A model generated the notes under the pieces. The model worked only from the letters and a program-made list of their open reading frames with translations, searched no databases and was not told where the DNA came from. The translations under genes were made by a program, and so were the position numbers. DNA of 64,000 nucleotides from Paenibacillus phytorum. Lineage in GTDB: Bacteria; Bacillota; Bacilli; Paenibacillales; NBRC-103111. This document shows, piece after piece, positions 24,094 through 32,853 of this stretch. Every line of letters begins with the position of its first letter. Position 1 is the stretch's first letter. Location of the stretch: positions 1-64,000 of the forward strand of contig NZ_WHOA01000205.1 in NCBI RefSeq assembly GCF_013141715.1. The letters run 5' to 3'.

Positions 24094-24975
24094 TTATTCC
24101 TTAACACTGCCTAACACGAGTCCTTTAATAAAAAAACGCTGGAGAAACGGATAAACGATGAGTATAGGTAGTGCTCCCAGGAAAATTTGGGCTGCTTTTG
24201 CCGTTTTATCGGAAATTTCCATCATGTCATTCACATCAAGCTCCGTCATGCTGGCCATGTTCTGATTGATTACTACCGATTGAAGATACGTTGAAAGTGG
24301 ATATTGCGCCTGTGATTTCATATAGATCAGACCATCAAACCATGCATTCCAGTGACCTACAATTGTAAATAAACCTACTGTAGCAATGGACGGCAGCGAC
24401 AGTGGAACATATATTTTCCACAGCGTCTGCCAATGATTTGCTCCGTCTATAAAAGCTGATTCTTCCAATTCCCTCGGCAGCCCGCGAAAAAAATTCAGCA
24501 TTAAAACGACATTGAACACAGGAACGGCCCCTGGAAGAATAAGCGCCCAGATCGTGCCGAGAATACCCGTTTCTTTCACTGTCATGTAGGTGGGAATCAG
24601 ACCGCCGCTGAACAGCATGGTGATCACAAAAAACCAAACATACATCGTACGCAGTCTAAATGAAGCAACTTCCTTTGACAACGGATAGGCTAGTAGAATG
24701 ATTAGCAGCATATTCACGGCAAAACCAAGAAAGACGCGCTGTAGCGAGTTGAAAATGGACTTGAGGAATTCAGGTTTATCCAGCACATACTGATAAGATT
24801 TCAATGTAAATTCCACTGGCCATAGCTTCACCGCACCAACGCCTGCCGCACTGCTCGAGCTGAAGGAAATTGCAGCAATATGAATCAACGGCAGTATGCA
24901 CAGAATCGAAAGACCAATCAAAAAGGAGTTATTGCCTAAATTAAATATTTTTCGACTTAACGATGAATATTGCAT
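24094..24975 (-). CDS. Sugar ABC transporter permease, LplC/YtcP type
   Basis: A 293-residue inner-membrane permease with six hydrophobic helices. The EAA loop, contacting the ATPase, is EESAFIDGANHWQTLWKIYV then PLSLP near 185-210. N-terminal GLSILCILPLIHIAAISFSS and C-terminal ALPILIVYPFLQRFFIKGLV followed by LGSVKE are typical of the LplC/YtcP group, which handles complex oligosaccharides. The start at 24973-24975 is preceded by AAAGGAG. Pairs with the adjacent LplB-type permease. No ATPase gene is present, so a shared one is expected. Confidence 0.9.
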   Translation of the reverse strand: MQYSSLSRKIFNLGNNSFLIGLSILCILPLIHIAAISFSSSSAAGVGAVKLWPVEFTLKSYQYVLDKPEFLKSIFNSLQRVFLGFAVNMLLIILLAYPLSKEVASFRLRTMYVWFFVITMLFSGGLIPTYMTVKETGILGTIWALILPGAVPVFNVVLMLNFFRGLPRELEESAFIDGANHWQTLWKIYVPLSLPSIATVGLFTIVGHWNAWFDGLIYMKSQAQYPLSTYLQSVVINQNMASMTELDVNDMMEISDKTAKAAQIFLGALPILIVYPFLQRFFIKGLVLGSVKE

Positions 24976-24992
24976 CACATGAGCTCCTTTAT

Positions 24993-25985
24993 TCAAAAGA
25001 TACGATAATTGGCCAACCGATAGGCAAGCAGATAAGATACTGAAATAAACACAAAAGAAACGACTGACTTGAATAATCCGATAGCCGTCGCTACCCCAAA
25101 TTGCGCATCAATAAGCCCCATTCGATAAACAAGGGTATCAATGATATCCCCACTCTGATAGACAGAAGGACTATATAGATTGAACACTTGGTCAAATCCC
25201 GCGTTCAGTACATTTCCGAGCGATAGTGTTAGCATTAATACAATAATCGGCGTCATGCCGGGAAGCGTAATATGCCATGTCTGCTTCCAGCGATTGGCAC
25301 CATCAAGTACGGAGGCCTCATAGAGTGATGGATTAATACCCGTTAACGCTGCCAAGTAGACAATTGTACTAAACCCGAATTCTTTCCATTCATGCGAAGT
25401 AACGAGCAGATAAGGAAACCAGTTGTTATCCCCCAGAAAAAAAATCGGTTTGATTCCAAATGCTTGCAGCATCTGATTGACGATGCCAGTAGATGGTGAG
25501 AGAATATCCACCGTAATGCCCCCGAGAATAACCCAGGACAAAAAATGGGGCAAGTAAATTAATGTCTGTACGCTCCTCTTGACTACTTCTTTTCTTACCT
25601 CATTCAGCAGTAGTGAAATTACAACCGGCACAATAAGGCCAACAATAATTTTCATAAAAGCAATTCGTACCGTATTCCACAGCACCTGGAAGCTGTCTGG
25701 CATATCAAGTACATACTTGAAATTGTCAAATCCGACCCACTTCGAACCAAAGATGCCAAGCCCGGGCAGATACTTCTGAAAAGCAATTACCAGTCCTGTC
25801 ATTGGAATATATTGGTATATAATCACCAGAATGAACCCTGGAATAATCATAAGGTGGAGCGGCAGTTCCCGTTTGAGCTTCTTTCCATATCGCATGTCAT
25901 ATCCCGCCAATCTGTCTGAATCTCTAAAGCTCTCTAACCGCTGTGTTTCGCCGCCACTACTGGATGCAGCGGTGGCAGCGCACAC
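24993..25985 (-). CDS. Sugar ABC transporter permease, LplB/YteP type
   Basis: A permease of up to 330 residues with six hydrophobic helices. HLMIIPGFILVIIYQYIPMT begins the first helix. The EAA loop is LYEASVLDGANRWKQTWHIT then LPGMTP, and FISVSYLLAYRLANYRIF ends the protein in the usual LplB manner. The start is unsure: the GTG at 25985 gives a 30-residue polar extension without a clear ribosome binding site, while an ATG 30 codons in (MRYGKKLKREL) has only GGGA nearby. It follows the binding-protein gene by 39 bp and overlaps the region of the next permease's leader. Confidence 0.88.
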   Translation of the reverse strand: MCAATAASSSGGETQRLESFRDSDRLAGYDMRYGKKLKRELPLHLMIIPGFILVIIYQYIPMTGLVIAFQKYLPGLGIFGSKWVGFDNFKYVLDMPDSFQVLWNTVRIAFMKIIVGLIVPVVISLLLNEVRKEVVKRSVQTLIYLPHFLSWVILGGITVDILSPSTGIVNQMLQAFGIKPIFFLGDNNWFPYLLVTSHEWKEFGFSTIVYLAALTGINPSLYEASVLDGANRWKQTWHITLPGMTPIIVLMLTLSLGNVLNAGFDQVFNLYSPSVYQSGDIIDTLVYRMGLIDAQFGVATAIGLFKSVVSFVFISVSYLLAYRLANYRIF

Positions 25986-26024
25986 AAGCTATCAAGCTAA
26001 CCTGTTTACTCGTTTACCCCACGA

Positions 26025-27725
26025 CTAACGAGATTTTGACAAAGCCTTGTTTACTTCTTCCGTAATTTTGCTGCCACCAAGGCGATGCCAGTTATCTACA
26101 TATTTGTCGAACTCATCCATCGTCGACGTTCCCATAATGATTTTCGTAAACACTTCCTGCTCCATTTTATCCAAGGTTGCCTTCTTGTCCACCATCGTTG
26201 GCGTGCTGGTGCCGACATATTCGCTTAGCAGCAGTCGATTATTCTTGGTGTATTCATCCAAAATAGAGAACGCTCCACCAATGCCGAATACCCGCTCGGT
26301 GCTCCACTGGCTTAGATCACCCGCTTGATAGTCCAGTATTCTCTGATAAGTTAGCTTCTCAGCCGCATTAAGGGCAGACGGATTAGAACCGGCCAGAGCA
26401 GCTTGAATATGAAGACTCTGATTTAAATTTTTCAGCGGATGTTCGAGTTGGAACAATCTGTACTTGTGAATAGCAATACCATCCTTCCCAGTACTGTATA
26501 CTTCCGGCTCTGCTGACTCTCCGAAGAGCTTTTCTACACTAAGGTTCATCATTTTCATTACAGCTTCAGGGTTCTTCGCCCCTTTCCTGGCAACAACATA
26601 CTGCGACACATTAAACGGCGTGCTTGCTTTGGCCACTTTACCGTCAATTGAAGGAAGCGGGAACGCCTTCCATTCCATCTTAGGGTTTGATATCTTGCCT
26701 GCCTTGATGACAATCGGGGCCCAGTCTAAGCCAAAAAATACACCGAATTTCCCCATTGCAATTTCTTCATACAGCTTTCCTGCATCCTTCACCCCGAATT
26801 CAGGGTCAATTTGCCCTGACTTGTATAGCGCTTGCAGCTTGGCAAGCGCAGCTTTCATCTGTGGCATTACCTCGCCATACACCGTCTTGCCAGCGTCATC
26901 CTTCACCCACAGCGTTGGATACGCATGATAAGCATTAAAAAAACCCTTGAGGCCCGGCATCTCGTATAATCCTTTTGTCAGCGCAAGGCCATACGTATCC
27001 TTTCGCTGGTTGCCATCAGGATCCCGGTTCGTAAAGGCATCCATAATTGCGAATAAATCGTCCATCGTTTTCGGTTCTGGTAAGCCAAGCGCTTTCAACC
27101 AATCTGTACGAATAAATAGCATTGGCGCATTGTCCGGCAATGCACTGACGAACGGCAGTCCCATCAACTTACCGTCGATTTTCGCTGAATTAAGTGCAGT
27201 CGCATCATATTCAAAGATGCTTTTGGACAAAGGAGACGCATACTTTTCGTAAACCTCATTCAACTCAGCCAATTGTCCTGATTCAGCCATCTGTTTCATT
27301 TGCATGGCATTCACGGTGACGAAATCTGGCAACTCGTTAGATGCAATCGTAATATTAAGCTTCTGGTTGTACTGTTCGATGGTACCTGTTACCGTCCAAT
27401 TATAATTCACTTTAATCCCAAGCTGTTCACGGTAAGCAGTCATCCAATTATTGTTCTCAATCGATTCACCGTCCCGAAATTTTGTTGCCTGATCAATCAA
27501 GGTTGCCACACTTACATTAATTGGCGGGTCATATTTGCCTAACGGATCTATCTTATCGCCAGTACTCTCCTTCTTGCCTGCTGAGGCCTTGTTTGTTTCA
27601 GATGCAACATTGGTCGCCCCGACATTCCCCGTCCCATTGGTACTACTAGAGCAAGCAGTCGCAGCCAGACAACTGGCCAACAATAAGGTTGAAACCACTA
27701 GTCGCCAATTCCGTCTCTTTTCCAT
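26025..27725 (-). CDS. Sugar-binding lipoprotein, LplA type
   Basis: A 566-residue extracellular solute-binding lipoprotein, long like LplA/YtcQ proteins. The signal peptide ends in the lipobox AATAC, followed by a Ser/Thr/Asn/Gly/Lys-rich linker to about residue 55. NNWMTAYREQLGIKVNYNWT, QMAESGQLAELNEVYEKYAS, FIRTDWLKALGLPEPKTMDD and NRDPDGNQRKDTYGLALTKG are family hallmarks; the last resembles the Ca-binding DPDGNG loop. GGGGGAAAAACG precedes the ATG at 27723-27725. It delivers oligosaccharide to the two following permeases and may also inform the sensor kinase. Its promoter carries the shared 18-bp element. Confidence 0.9.
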   Translation of the reverse strand: MEKRRNWRLVVSTLLLASCLAATACSSSTNGTGNVGATNVASETNKASAGKKESTGDKIDPLGKYDPPINVSVATLIDQATKFRDGESIENNNWMTAYREQLGIKVNYNWTVTGTIEQYNQKLNITIASNELPDFVTVNAMQMKQMAESGQLAELNEVYEKYASPLSKSIFEYDATALNSAKIDGKLMGLPFVSALPDNAPMLFIRTDWLKALGLPEPKTMDDLFAIMDAFTNRDPDGNQRKDTYGLALTKGLYEMPGLKGFFNAYHAYPTLWVKDDAGKTVYGEVMPQMKAALAKLQALYKSGQIDPEFGVKDAGKLYEEIAMGKFGVFFGLDWAPIVIKAGKISNPKMEWKAFPLPSIDGKVAKASTPFNVSQYVVARKGAKNPEAVMKMMNLSVEKLFGESAEPEVYSTGKDGIAIHKYRLFQLEHPLKNLNQSLHIQAALAGSNPSALNAAEKLTYQRILDYQAGDLSQWSTERVFGIGGAFSILDEYTKNNRLLLSEYVGTSTPTMVDKKATLDKMEQEVFTKIIMGTSTMDEFDKYVDNWHRLGGSKITEEVNKALSKSR

Positions 27726-27770
27726 CGTTTTTCCCCCTGGTTTCATTGATAAGTTTGTTTCTCAATTTAA

Positions 27771-27815
27771 AGTATAGCTAAAAATTGTAAATGGTAGCTA
27801 TCCTAACATTTTTAC
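27771..27815 (-). promoter_or_regulatory. Promoter of the locus-1 binding-protein gene with shared activator element
   Basis: On the minus strand GTAAAAATGTTAGGATAG (27798-27815), then 21 bases, then TATACT (27771-27776). No good -35 hexamer is present, as expected for an activator-dependent promoter. The same element and spacing recur at 30649-30693. Confidence 0.65.
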
Positions 27816-27886
27816 TTTGATTGAACTCTGTTTACCGTTATTCATCCGTTTCGCCGAAAAACGTGTTAGCCTTAAAACGTAAGAAG

Positions 27887-30520
27887 TCAATCATCTCCTC
27901 CCGCTACCTGGACCGTGATCCATGTGCTGAAGCTTGCTCCTGCCGCATTGATCAATTCCCCTTGGTAAGTATAGGTTCCCGGCGCTTTACCTTTCATGTA
28001 AGTGACTGCAGACTGTGCATTGGGGGTCGTTTTCTGAAGCAATTGCGTATCAATTAATTGTCCATTTTCGTATAACTTGTAAGTTGTACCATTTGTGCCC
28101 CACCACATGTTCATTGTAACCGCATAATCTGCATCGTCCGACCAATTGTTATGAGACAATACAGGGGTGCCCGGCTTCGCATCACTCACTACAACAGCAT
28201 GATTGCTGCTGGCGGTTGTTCCAAAAGCATTGGCGAGCTCGGCATAATAGGTGTAGACTCCGTTCGCTCTACCGTGAATGGCCGTGGAAATTGATTGGGC
28301 GGCAGGTGATTGTTGTGATTGTTCCGTTACAATGCGGGTTTCAATTAATTTACCGTTCTCATACAGCCTGTATACATTTCCGTTATTCCCCCACCACATA
28401 TTCATTATTATGTTATAATCTCCATCATGCAGGCCAGTGTCATGACCATTGTCATCAGAAAGCTGGATCACGCCCGGCATACCTATGCTTCCAGTTGAGG
28501 GAGAATCCGGGGTTTTCTCTATTGTAATGACCATCATGCTCTCTGGAGGAAGTTCGTCATAATAAACACCTGATTGCAAGGCAAACTGCTCTTTACTCAG
28601 CGTCAGCGCTTCGCTGTATACTGCTGAGACAACGGTGTCATTGTCGAACAATTGTCGCTCAACCATCTGTGGCCGATAACCATCTCCGCTCAGATCAGCA
28701 GTAACCTTAACAGGCTGATCCCAAGGATTGATCATAAACAAAGCCCGCGAACCGTCCGGGTTGTCAATCATGTAGGAAAGCAATGCTGCTTCATCATTGC
28801 GACTGTCGTTTGCATCAATATCAGCAATCTGTGTGTCTATTGAAGTTATTCTTCGCAATGCGGAGCCAGGTTGAATATGATTGGACAGCAGTTGATATGC
28901 ATAATAGGCTGGACGAAGTTTGAAATCAGCGGTTTTATGCCCCCATAGTCCATAACGCATAATATTGGACGTATTTCCAGAATACTTCATGTCAAAGGCC
29001 TCCCAGTAAGCAGCTCCTTTCACCCCTACGGAAAGCGCTTGCAAAAGATAGGAAGATAACTTTAGTGCAGAGGAGTAACGCTCTGTGAGCAGTTTGCCAT
29101 CTGTCGGATCTGTCCCCGGGCTGAACGTCCCCGATCCCGTACCGCCACTTACATTGGTTTCCCATAAAAACAAATCGGTTCCCATTGACCGTTCAGCCAT
29201 TAAAGCCGCACGCAGCACTGGTGCAATCAACGTTCGCTTGTAGGGTATATATTGGTGATAGGATAGCATTCCCGTTTCGCTCTGCAGCGCACTTGCCGCC
29301 CGTTCCGTAAAGCCGTCAAACACTGCAGCATCTCCTACAACCAACCGCACCCCTGCAAATCCTTTATTAACCAGCGTCTGGTGCATGGTGGTGTACATCT
29401 CCACATATTGATCCATCGTGCCGGGGTACTCCAAATCCGGCTCATTGTACAAAGTTAGAGCTGCAATTTCAATATTCTGCTGCTGGAGCCACACAAGCAG
29501 CTCTGACATATGTTCAGCAATCAGCCCACTGTTTCTGAGATCTTTAGGACGATGCATCACCAGATTTATACTGGCTCCCACCTCTTTACACAACTGTAAA
29601 TTCTCGAGCAACGCATTCATCATTGGCGTATTAAAGTTATAGCCGGCGCTAGATGTCCACCAAGCTGTATCGGTAAAGACACGCAGCCAAGCAGGGTTAA
29701 TAGCCTTTAACCGATCTTCGATTAATTGTTTATCAGCAGCTGTCAGCCCATCATAGATATAAGTAAACGGATTCAGCTGCATACCAATACCTAGTAGATT
29801 CGTATTCAATTGCTCTTCCGTAACGACAAGCTTTACGTTTTCCGAATAAGCGGCCGAATTCATAACCGCATCCGAATAGACGTAGACAGATGCATCATCA
29901 AAATAAGCTTGACCTGTTCCATACAGCAAATAATTCACTTTGACTGTTACCGTTCCTTTCGGGATAACGCCGATTGCTTTAAGCTGTGTCCATTCACGGG
30001 TCCCACGAATGCCCAGTGACTGGTCGAAGGAAATTCGGGAGCCGCTGCTGTCATAATATGCAATCGCAATATAGGCGCCTACTGTGCCTTCAACCTGTTC
30101 CGTGCGCACCCAGCCATTAAAAACAATCGGCTTACCAGCAGGCAATCCCTCAATCGATTGCGAGTATACCGGCCAGCCAATCTGTGTTCCCTTTGTCACT
30201 CCAATTACGGCAGCCCCACTGTCATGGCGGCCAGCTGTGTCCGAGAATGAAAAATGATACTGGTTGCCGCCACCGCTTTGCCAGATTTCTTCTCGCTCAC
30301 TACCCTCAAAATCAGCGGACAATAGTGTGACCTGCTCAGCTTCCCCCACAGAAGATATGCCGCCAAAAAGCTGAACGCCAAGTTCATCTTGCGCACTTCC
30401 AAAAACGACATGCTCCTTGCTCCAATCAGTCAATGCTGCTGTCACAAACAAGATAAGTAATAGTTGGGCCATAACAATCCGCCGTCCAATACGCTTTCGC
30501 CATTCTCTTGACTTAAACAC
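27887..30520 (-). CDS. Secreted multidomain glycoside hydrolase (clan GH-A-like) with CBM and two C-terminal Ig-like modules
   Basis: An 878-residue extracellular enzyme. In order: signal anchor (WRKRIGRRIVMAQLLLILFV); a carbohydrate-binding beta-sandwich at ~65-220 (ADFEGSEREEIWQS to GQAYFDDASVYVYSD); a TIM barrel at ~235-560 with probable acid/base Glu360 in TLYNEPDLEYPG and nucleophile Glu454 in LFLWETNVSGG, the GH-A pattern; a beta domain (RALFMINPWDQPVKVTADLS); and two tandem modules with YNIIMNMWWGNNGNVYRLYE and YAVTMNMWWGTNGTTYKLYE, like chitinase A N-terminal/fibronectin-type domains. I cannot fix the GH family; GH30/GH39/GH79-like are candidates. GTG at 30518-30520 is chosen because GGAGGG lies 6 bases upstream; the nearer ATG abuts it. 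First gene of locus 1. Confidence 0.82.
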   Translation of the reverse strand: MFKSREWRKRIGRRIVMAQLLLILFVTAALTDWSKEHVVFGSAQDELGVQLFGGISSVGEAEQVTLLSADFEGSEREEIWQSGGGNQYHFSFSDTAGRHDSGAAVIGVTKGTQIGWPVYSQSIEGLPAGKPIVFNGWVRTEQVEGTVGAYIAIAYYDSSGSRISFDQSLGIRGTREWTQLKAIGVIPKGTVTVKVNYLLYGTGQAYFDDASVYVYSDAVMNSAAYSENVKLVVTEEQLNTNLLGIGMQLNPFTYIYDGLTAADKQLIEDRLKAINPAWLRVFTDTAWWTSSAGYNFNTPMMNALLENLQLCKEVGASINLVMHRPKDLRNSGLIAEHMSELLVWLQQQNIEIAALTLYNEPDLEYPGTMDQYVEMYTTMHQTLVNKGFAGVRLVVGDAAVFDGFTERAASALQSETGMLSYHQYIPYKRTLIAPVLRAALMAERSMGTDLFLWETNVSGGTGSGTFSPGTDPTDGKLLTERYSSALKLSSYLLQALSVGVKGAAYWEAFDMKYSGNTSNIMRYGLWGHKTADFKLRPAYYAYQLLSNHIQPGSALRRITSIDTQIADIDANDSRNDEAALLSYMIDNPDGSRALFMINPWDQPVKVTADLSGDGYRPQMVERQLFDNDTVVSAVYSEALTLSKEQFALQSGVYYDELPPESMMVITIEKTPDSPSTGSIGMPGVIQLSDDNGHDTGLHDGDYNIIMNMWWGNNGNVYRLYENGKLIETRIVTEQSQQSPAAQSISTAIHGRANGVYTYYAELANAFGTTASSNHAVVVSDAKPGTPVLSHNNWSDDADYAVTMNMWWGTNGTTYKLYENGQLIDTQLLQKTTPNAQSAVTYMKGKAPGTYTYQGELINAAGASFSTWITVQVAGGDD

Positions 30521-30648
30521 GTTCATCCCTCCATACGGTTGTTGGTTCTCACCTAATGTGCTCCAGGCAATCATTTACTCCCTTCTTTCCCTTAAAGAGG
30601 TTGTTCATTTGAACACCCACTTAAAGGGGATTTGCCTTGCTGGCACCA

Positions 30649-30693
30649 ATTATAACGGACAATAAAAATTCCGATCTATCCTAACCTTTTTAC
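30649..30693 (-). promoter_or_regulatory. Promoter of the glycoside hydrolase gene with shared activator element
   Basis: On the minus strand GTAAAAAGGTTAGGATAG (30676-30693), 21 bases, TATAAT (30649-30654). It matches the element upstream of the binding-protein gene in 17 of 18 positions with identical spacing. Confidence 0.65.
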
Positions 30694-30732
30694 ATCCATA
30701 CCATTCTCTTTACTTCTTTCCTTACAAAGAAC

Positions 30733-30924
30733 TTGAAAAAGAATCTCAAGGCTCATTATCGCCAAGCCGAAACGCCGGAAGCTGCCGTAATCCACTTAAA
30801 CAGGATGTTTTCACGGACAGCTTTGGCGATCTTTCGTGAGGAAATGATGCGCTGCGTGTGTATAATATCTAAATCACAGAGTAAGCGGAATTCCATCTCC
30901 CTTGAGATGCAAGTTGAAACATAA
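30733..30924 (+). other. Unidentified open frame in the 30.7-31.1 kb gap
   Basis: A 63-codon plus-strand frame starting MKKNLKAHYRQAETPEAAVI. There is no ribosome binding site and no recognisable family. The stop lies just before a 15-bp perfect hairpin. It may be a relic of a longer gene. Nothing else is evident between 30694 and 31120. Confidence 0.2.
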
Positions 30925-30960
30925 GCAAGGGCGTAAGCACATTTATGCTTACGCCCTTGC
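30925..30960. terminator. Long perfect hairpin
   Basis: GCAAGGGCGTAAGCA pairs perfectly over 15 bp with TGCTTACGCCCTTGC across a 6-base loop. T-tracts are short on both sides. Probably separates sugar locus 1 from the genes to the right. Confidence 0.6.
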
Positions 30961-31120
30961 TCACTTTTGATTCATCGATTTTAGTTCATTATACATTGGA
31001 TTTTGAAAAAGTTATCCATTAGCTTAGGGCTTGGGTGGCCGATGGTATGGGATGTACATTGGTTTGATTTTTTCAATATTCTTTAGTTGTTCATCTGTGT
31101 TCGTGTTGCAATTTTAAAAT

Positions 31121-32026
31121 TTAGAGTGAAAGAGGAGTTTTAGAGTTTAGAGGTATAGAATTTTTCTTTAAAAATTTTACAGTTAAACGGATGACATTCT
31201 TGGTTTCTTTCTGTTTCACTAATGTTTTGATCACTTCGGGTATATTTTCTAAAATTCCAAAATGACGCACATTTTGAATTACTTCTAATACCTTCCCCGA
31301 TCCACATTTCTGAAAGTCATACCCTATAGTGTTGATAAATGCTATTAAAATCAAATGAAGTACCACAATACGATCCCAACGCAATCTATCTTCAAGTCGA
31401 TTCATACCATTGAAAAATTCAGAAAGGGAAGAGAAATCTTTCAACCTGGCCTCAAAATCTTCCAACGTAATAACTTTCCCATCATCTACGAATCTATCAC
31501 ACATACTACGTAAATGATCACTATAAAAATGATCATATTTACTATTATAGGGAACACCGTCAAATAATCTGACATCCGTGCAAATCCAATGTAGGGCTTT
31601 TAGAAACATTAAGAACTCAATGTCTTTTCTGTTTCCGATCTGTGCGTCGATGTATATAGCTTCATTTTCAAACATTCGAACGATTGTTAATACACGAAGG
31701 AAGCGGTACATTGTTGATTTATGATAGTATGATTCATTAGCCAACCACCCCTTTTCTTCATTTTCATATAAATTTAATAAACGATAATGCAGTTCAGTTG
31801 CTGCTTCTAAAACCCTTCCCTGATAACTCCCGATTAACTCACGTAATTTCTTCTTTTGCTCATAGCTATACTCTTTCTTTAGTTTATAGGAAAGAGATCT
31901 GTTGTCGAAGAAAGATTTCAAAGATATGCTGAAAAGCGTTCCTAAAATGGTTGTAACTAGTGCTACGATAGCTGACACAATTGCAGCCTGCATAGTTGGA
32001 TTTAAACTTATAAAATAGTTATACAA
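31121..32026 (-). CDS. Hypothetical membrane-anchored protein
   Basis: A 301-residue protein I cannot assign. Residues ~12-36 (MQAAIVSAIVALVTTILGTL) form one transmembrane helix. A basic/aromatic stretch (RSLSYKLKKEYSYEQKKKLR) follows, then ~230 mainly helical, charged residues predicted to be cytoplasmic. The C-terminus is Lys-rich. A hydrophobic segment at ~225-240 (IVVLHLILIAFINTIGY) may touch the membrane. The start is TTG with GGAGG 8 bases upstream. It is monocistronic. The shape, one N-terminal helix plus a large helical body, is seen in several accessory-gene families, but no nuclease, NTPase or other motif supports a role. Confidence 0.6.
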   Translation of the reverse strand: MYNYFISLNPTMQAAIVSAIVALVTTILGTLFSISLKSFFDNRSLSYKLKKEYSYEQKKKLRELIGSYQGRVLEAATELHYRLLNLYENEEKGWLANESYYHKSTMYRFLRVLTIVRMFENEAIYIDAQIGNRKDIEFLMFLKALHWICTDVRLFDGVPYNSKYDHFYSDHLRSMCDRFVDDGKVITLEDFEARLKDFSSLSEFFNGMNRLEDRLRWDRIVVLHLILIAFINTIGYDFQKCGSGKVLEVIQNVRHFGILENIPEVIKTLVKQKETKNVIRLTVKFLKKNSIPLNSKTPLSL

Positions 32027-32263
32027 TTCACGACCTCCGTTACCAGCAATAATAGCTCAAAGGCCAACTATGACTCTGATTCGAATTTACTTTTCTCCAG
32101 CATCATATGATGTCGTTTGTTTGCATCAGTACTAAATTATAAAATATCAATGGTGATAGTATCTGTTTAATTTTCCACTTATTATCTACCCCTTGTAACT
32201 CACTTTTTTTATGTTAATTTATCTAAGCATCCAAGCCATCCTACACACTCTCATAGACATAAG

Positions 32264-32290
32264 AAAAGCACAACCGCTTGGATGTGCTTT
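32264..32290. terminator. Hairpin terminator beside a palindromic box
   Basis: AAAAGCACA pairs with TGTGCTTT. On the minus strand it is followed by TTTTCTTAT, and it lies 21 bases past box C. Confidence 0.65.
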
Positions 32291-32310
32291 GATGAAACTT
32301 CTCTTTTTTT

Positions 32311-32332
32311 AACTATCGTTCTGCGTTAGTTT
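32311..32332 (-). repeat. Palindromic box, copy C
   Basis: Plus-strand AACTATCGTTCTGCGTTAGT followed by TT: a consensus copy. On the minus strand it begins 8 bases after the stop of the small ATT-start gene and precedes the hairpin at 32264-32290. Confidence 0.6.
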
Positions 32333-32339
32333 CATGAGC

Positions 32340-32546
32340 CTATAACTTTTTTGTCCTTTCCTTTTCTCTCAGAACAAAGATTTCTCTTATGAAAGCTCCC
32401 AAACCACCTGATACTGCTACAATTGAAATTAAATTAATTATTTTAACAAATACATGAGGTGTGCCAATTATGGTTACACAATTTAAAAATATTATGATCG
32501 GGAAGAAAATTAACCCAACATATAACTGCTTTTTTGTAGAAATAAT
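32340..32546 (-). CDS. Small two-helix membrane protein with apparent ATT start
   Basis: A 68-codon minus-strand frame: IISTKKQLYVGLIFFPIIIF, LNCVTIIGTPHVF, a second hydrophobic segment KIINLISIVAVSGGLGAF, then the charged tail REIFVLREKERTKKL. It has no ATG, GTG or TTG near its beginning, yet GGGAGG (plus-strand 32552-32557) sits exactly 5 bases before an ATT at 32544-32546, with a second ATT next to it. Hydrophobic pattern, ribosome binding site and stop-box-terminator order all suggest a real gene. Function unknown. If ATT is not used, this is a gene that lost its start codon. Confidence 0.5.
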   Translation of the reverse strand: MISTKKQLYVGLIFFPIIIFLNCVTIIGTPHVFVKIINLISIVAVSGGLGAFIREIFVLREKERTKKL

Positions 32547-32656
32547 ACTTACCTCCCTTTGATTATTTGTTCATTCTTACTTCTTCGACCGATTCCATTA
32601 ATATCCTTTTATACCATGAATACCTACTCAACATTCCTGCCCTTTAGCGTGGAAGA

Positions 32657-32680
32657 GGCAACCGCTTTGAACCGGTTGTC
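32657..32680. terminator. Hairpin upstream of the ArsR gene
   Basis: GGCAACCG pairs with CGGTTGTC in the 32560-32793 gap; CTTT follows on the plus strand. Apart from this hairpin and weak promoter-like sequences I see nothing in that gap. Confidence 0.4.
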
Positions 32681-32853
32681 TTTCATATTTGGTTATTGAG
32701 CTGTAGTGTCGTCACACGGCTCTCTTCAGAGACTTACTGTCCCGGCCGCCTATGCCTCCCCAAGCGTAATGCACAGTCTGAATAAATACTAATGTGGTTA
32801 TCATATTTCTCATGAGCGGTACTTTTGGTATACTTGGAACAAACCAACTAGGA

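Noticed and set aside
29029..29046. Sequence resembling a catabolite-responsive element (GGAAAGCGCTTGCA)
   Set aside because: It lies deep within the glycoside hydrolase coding region, far from any promoter, and misses consensus positions.
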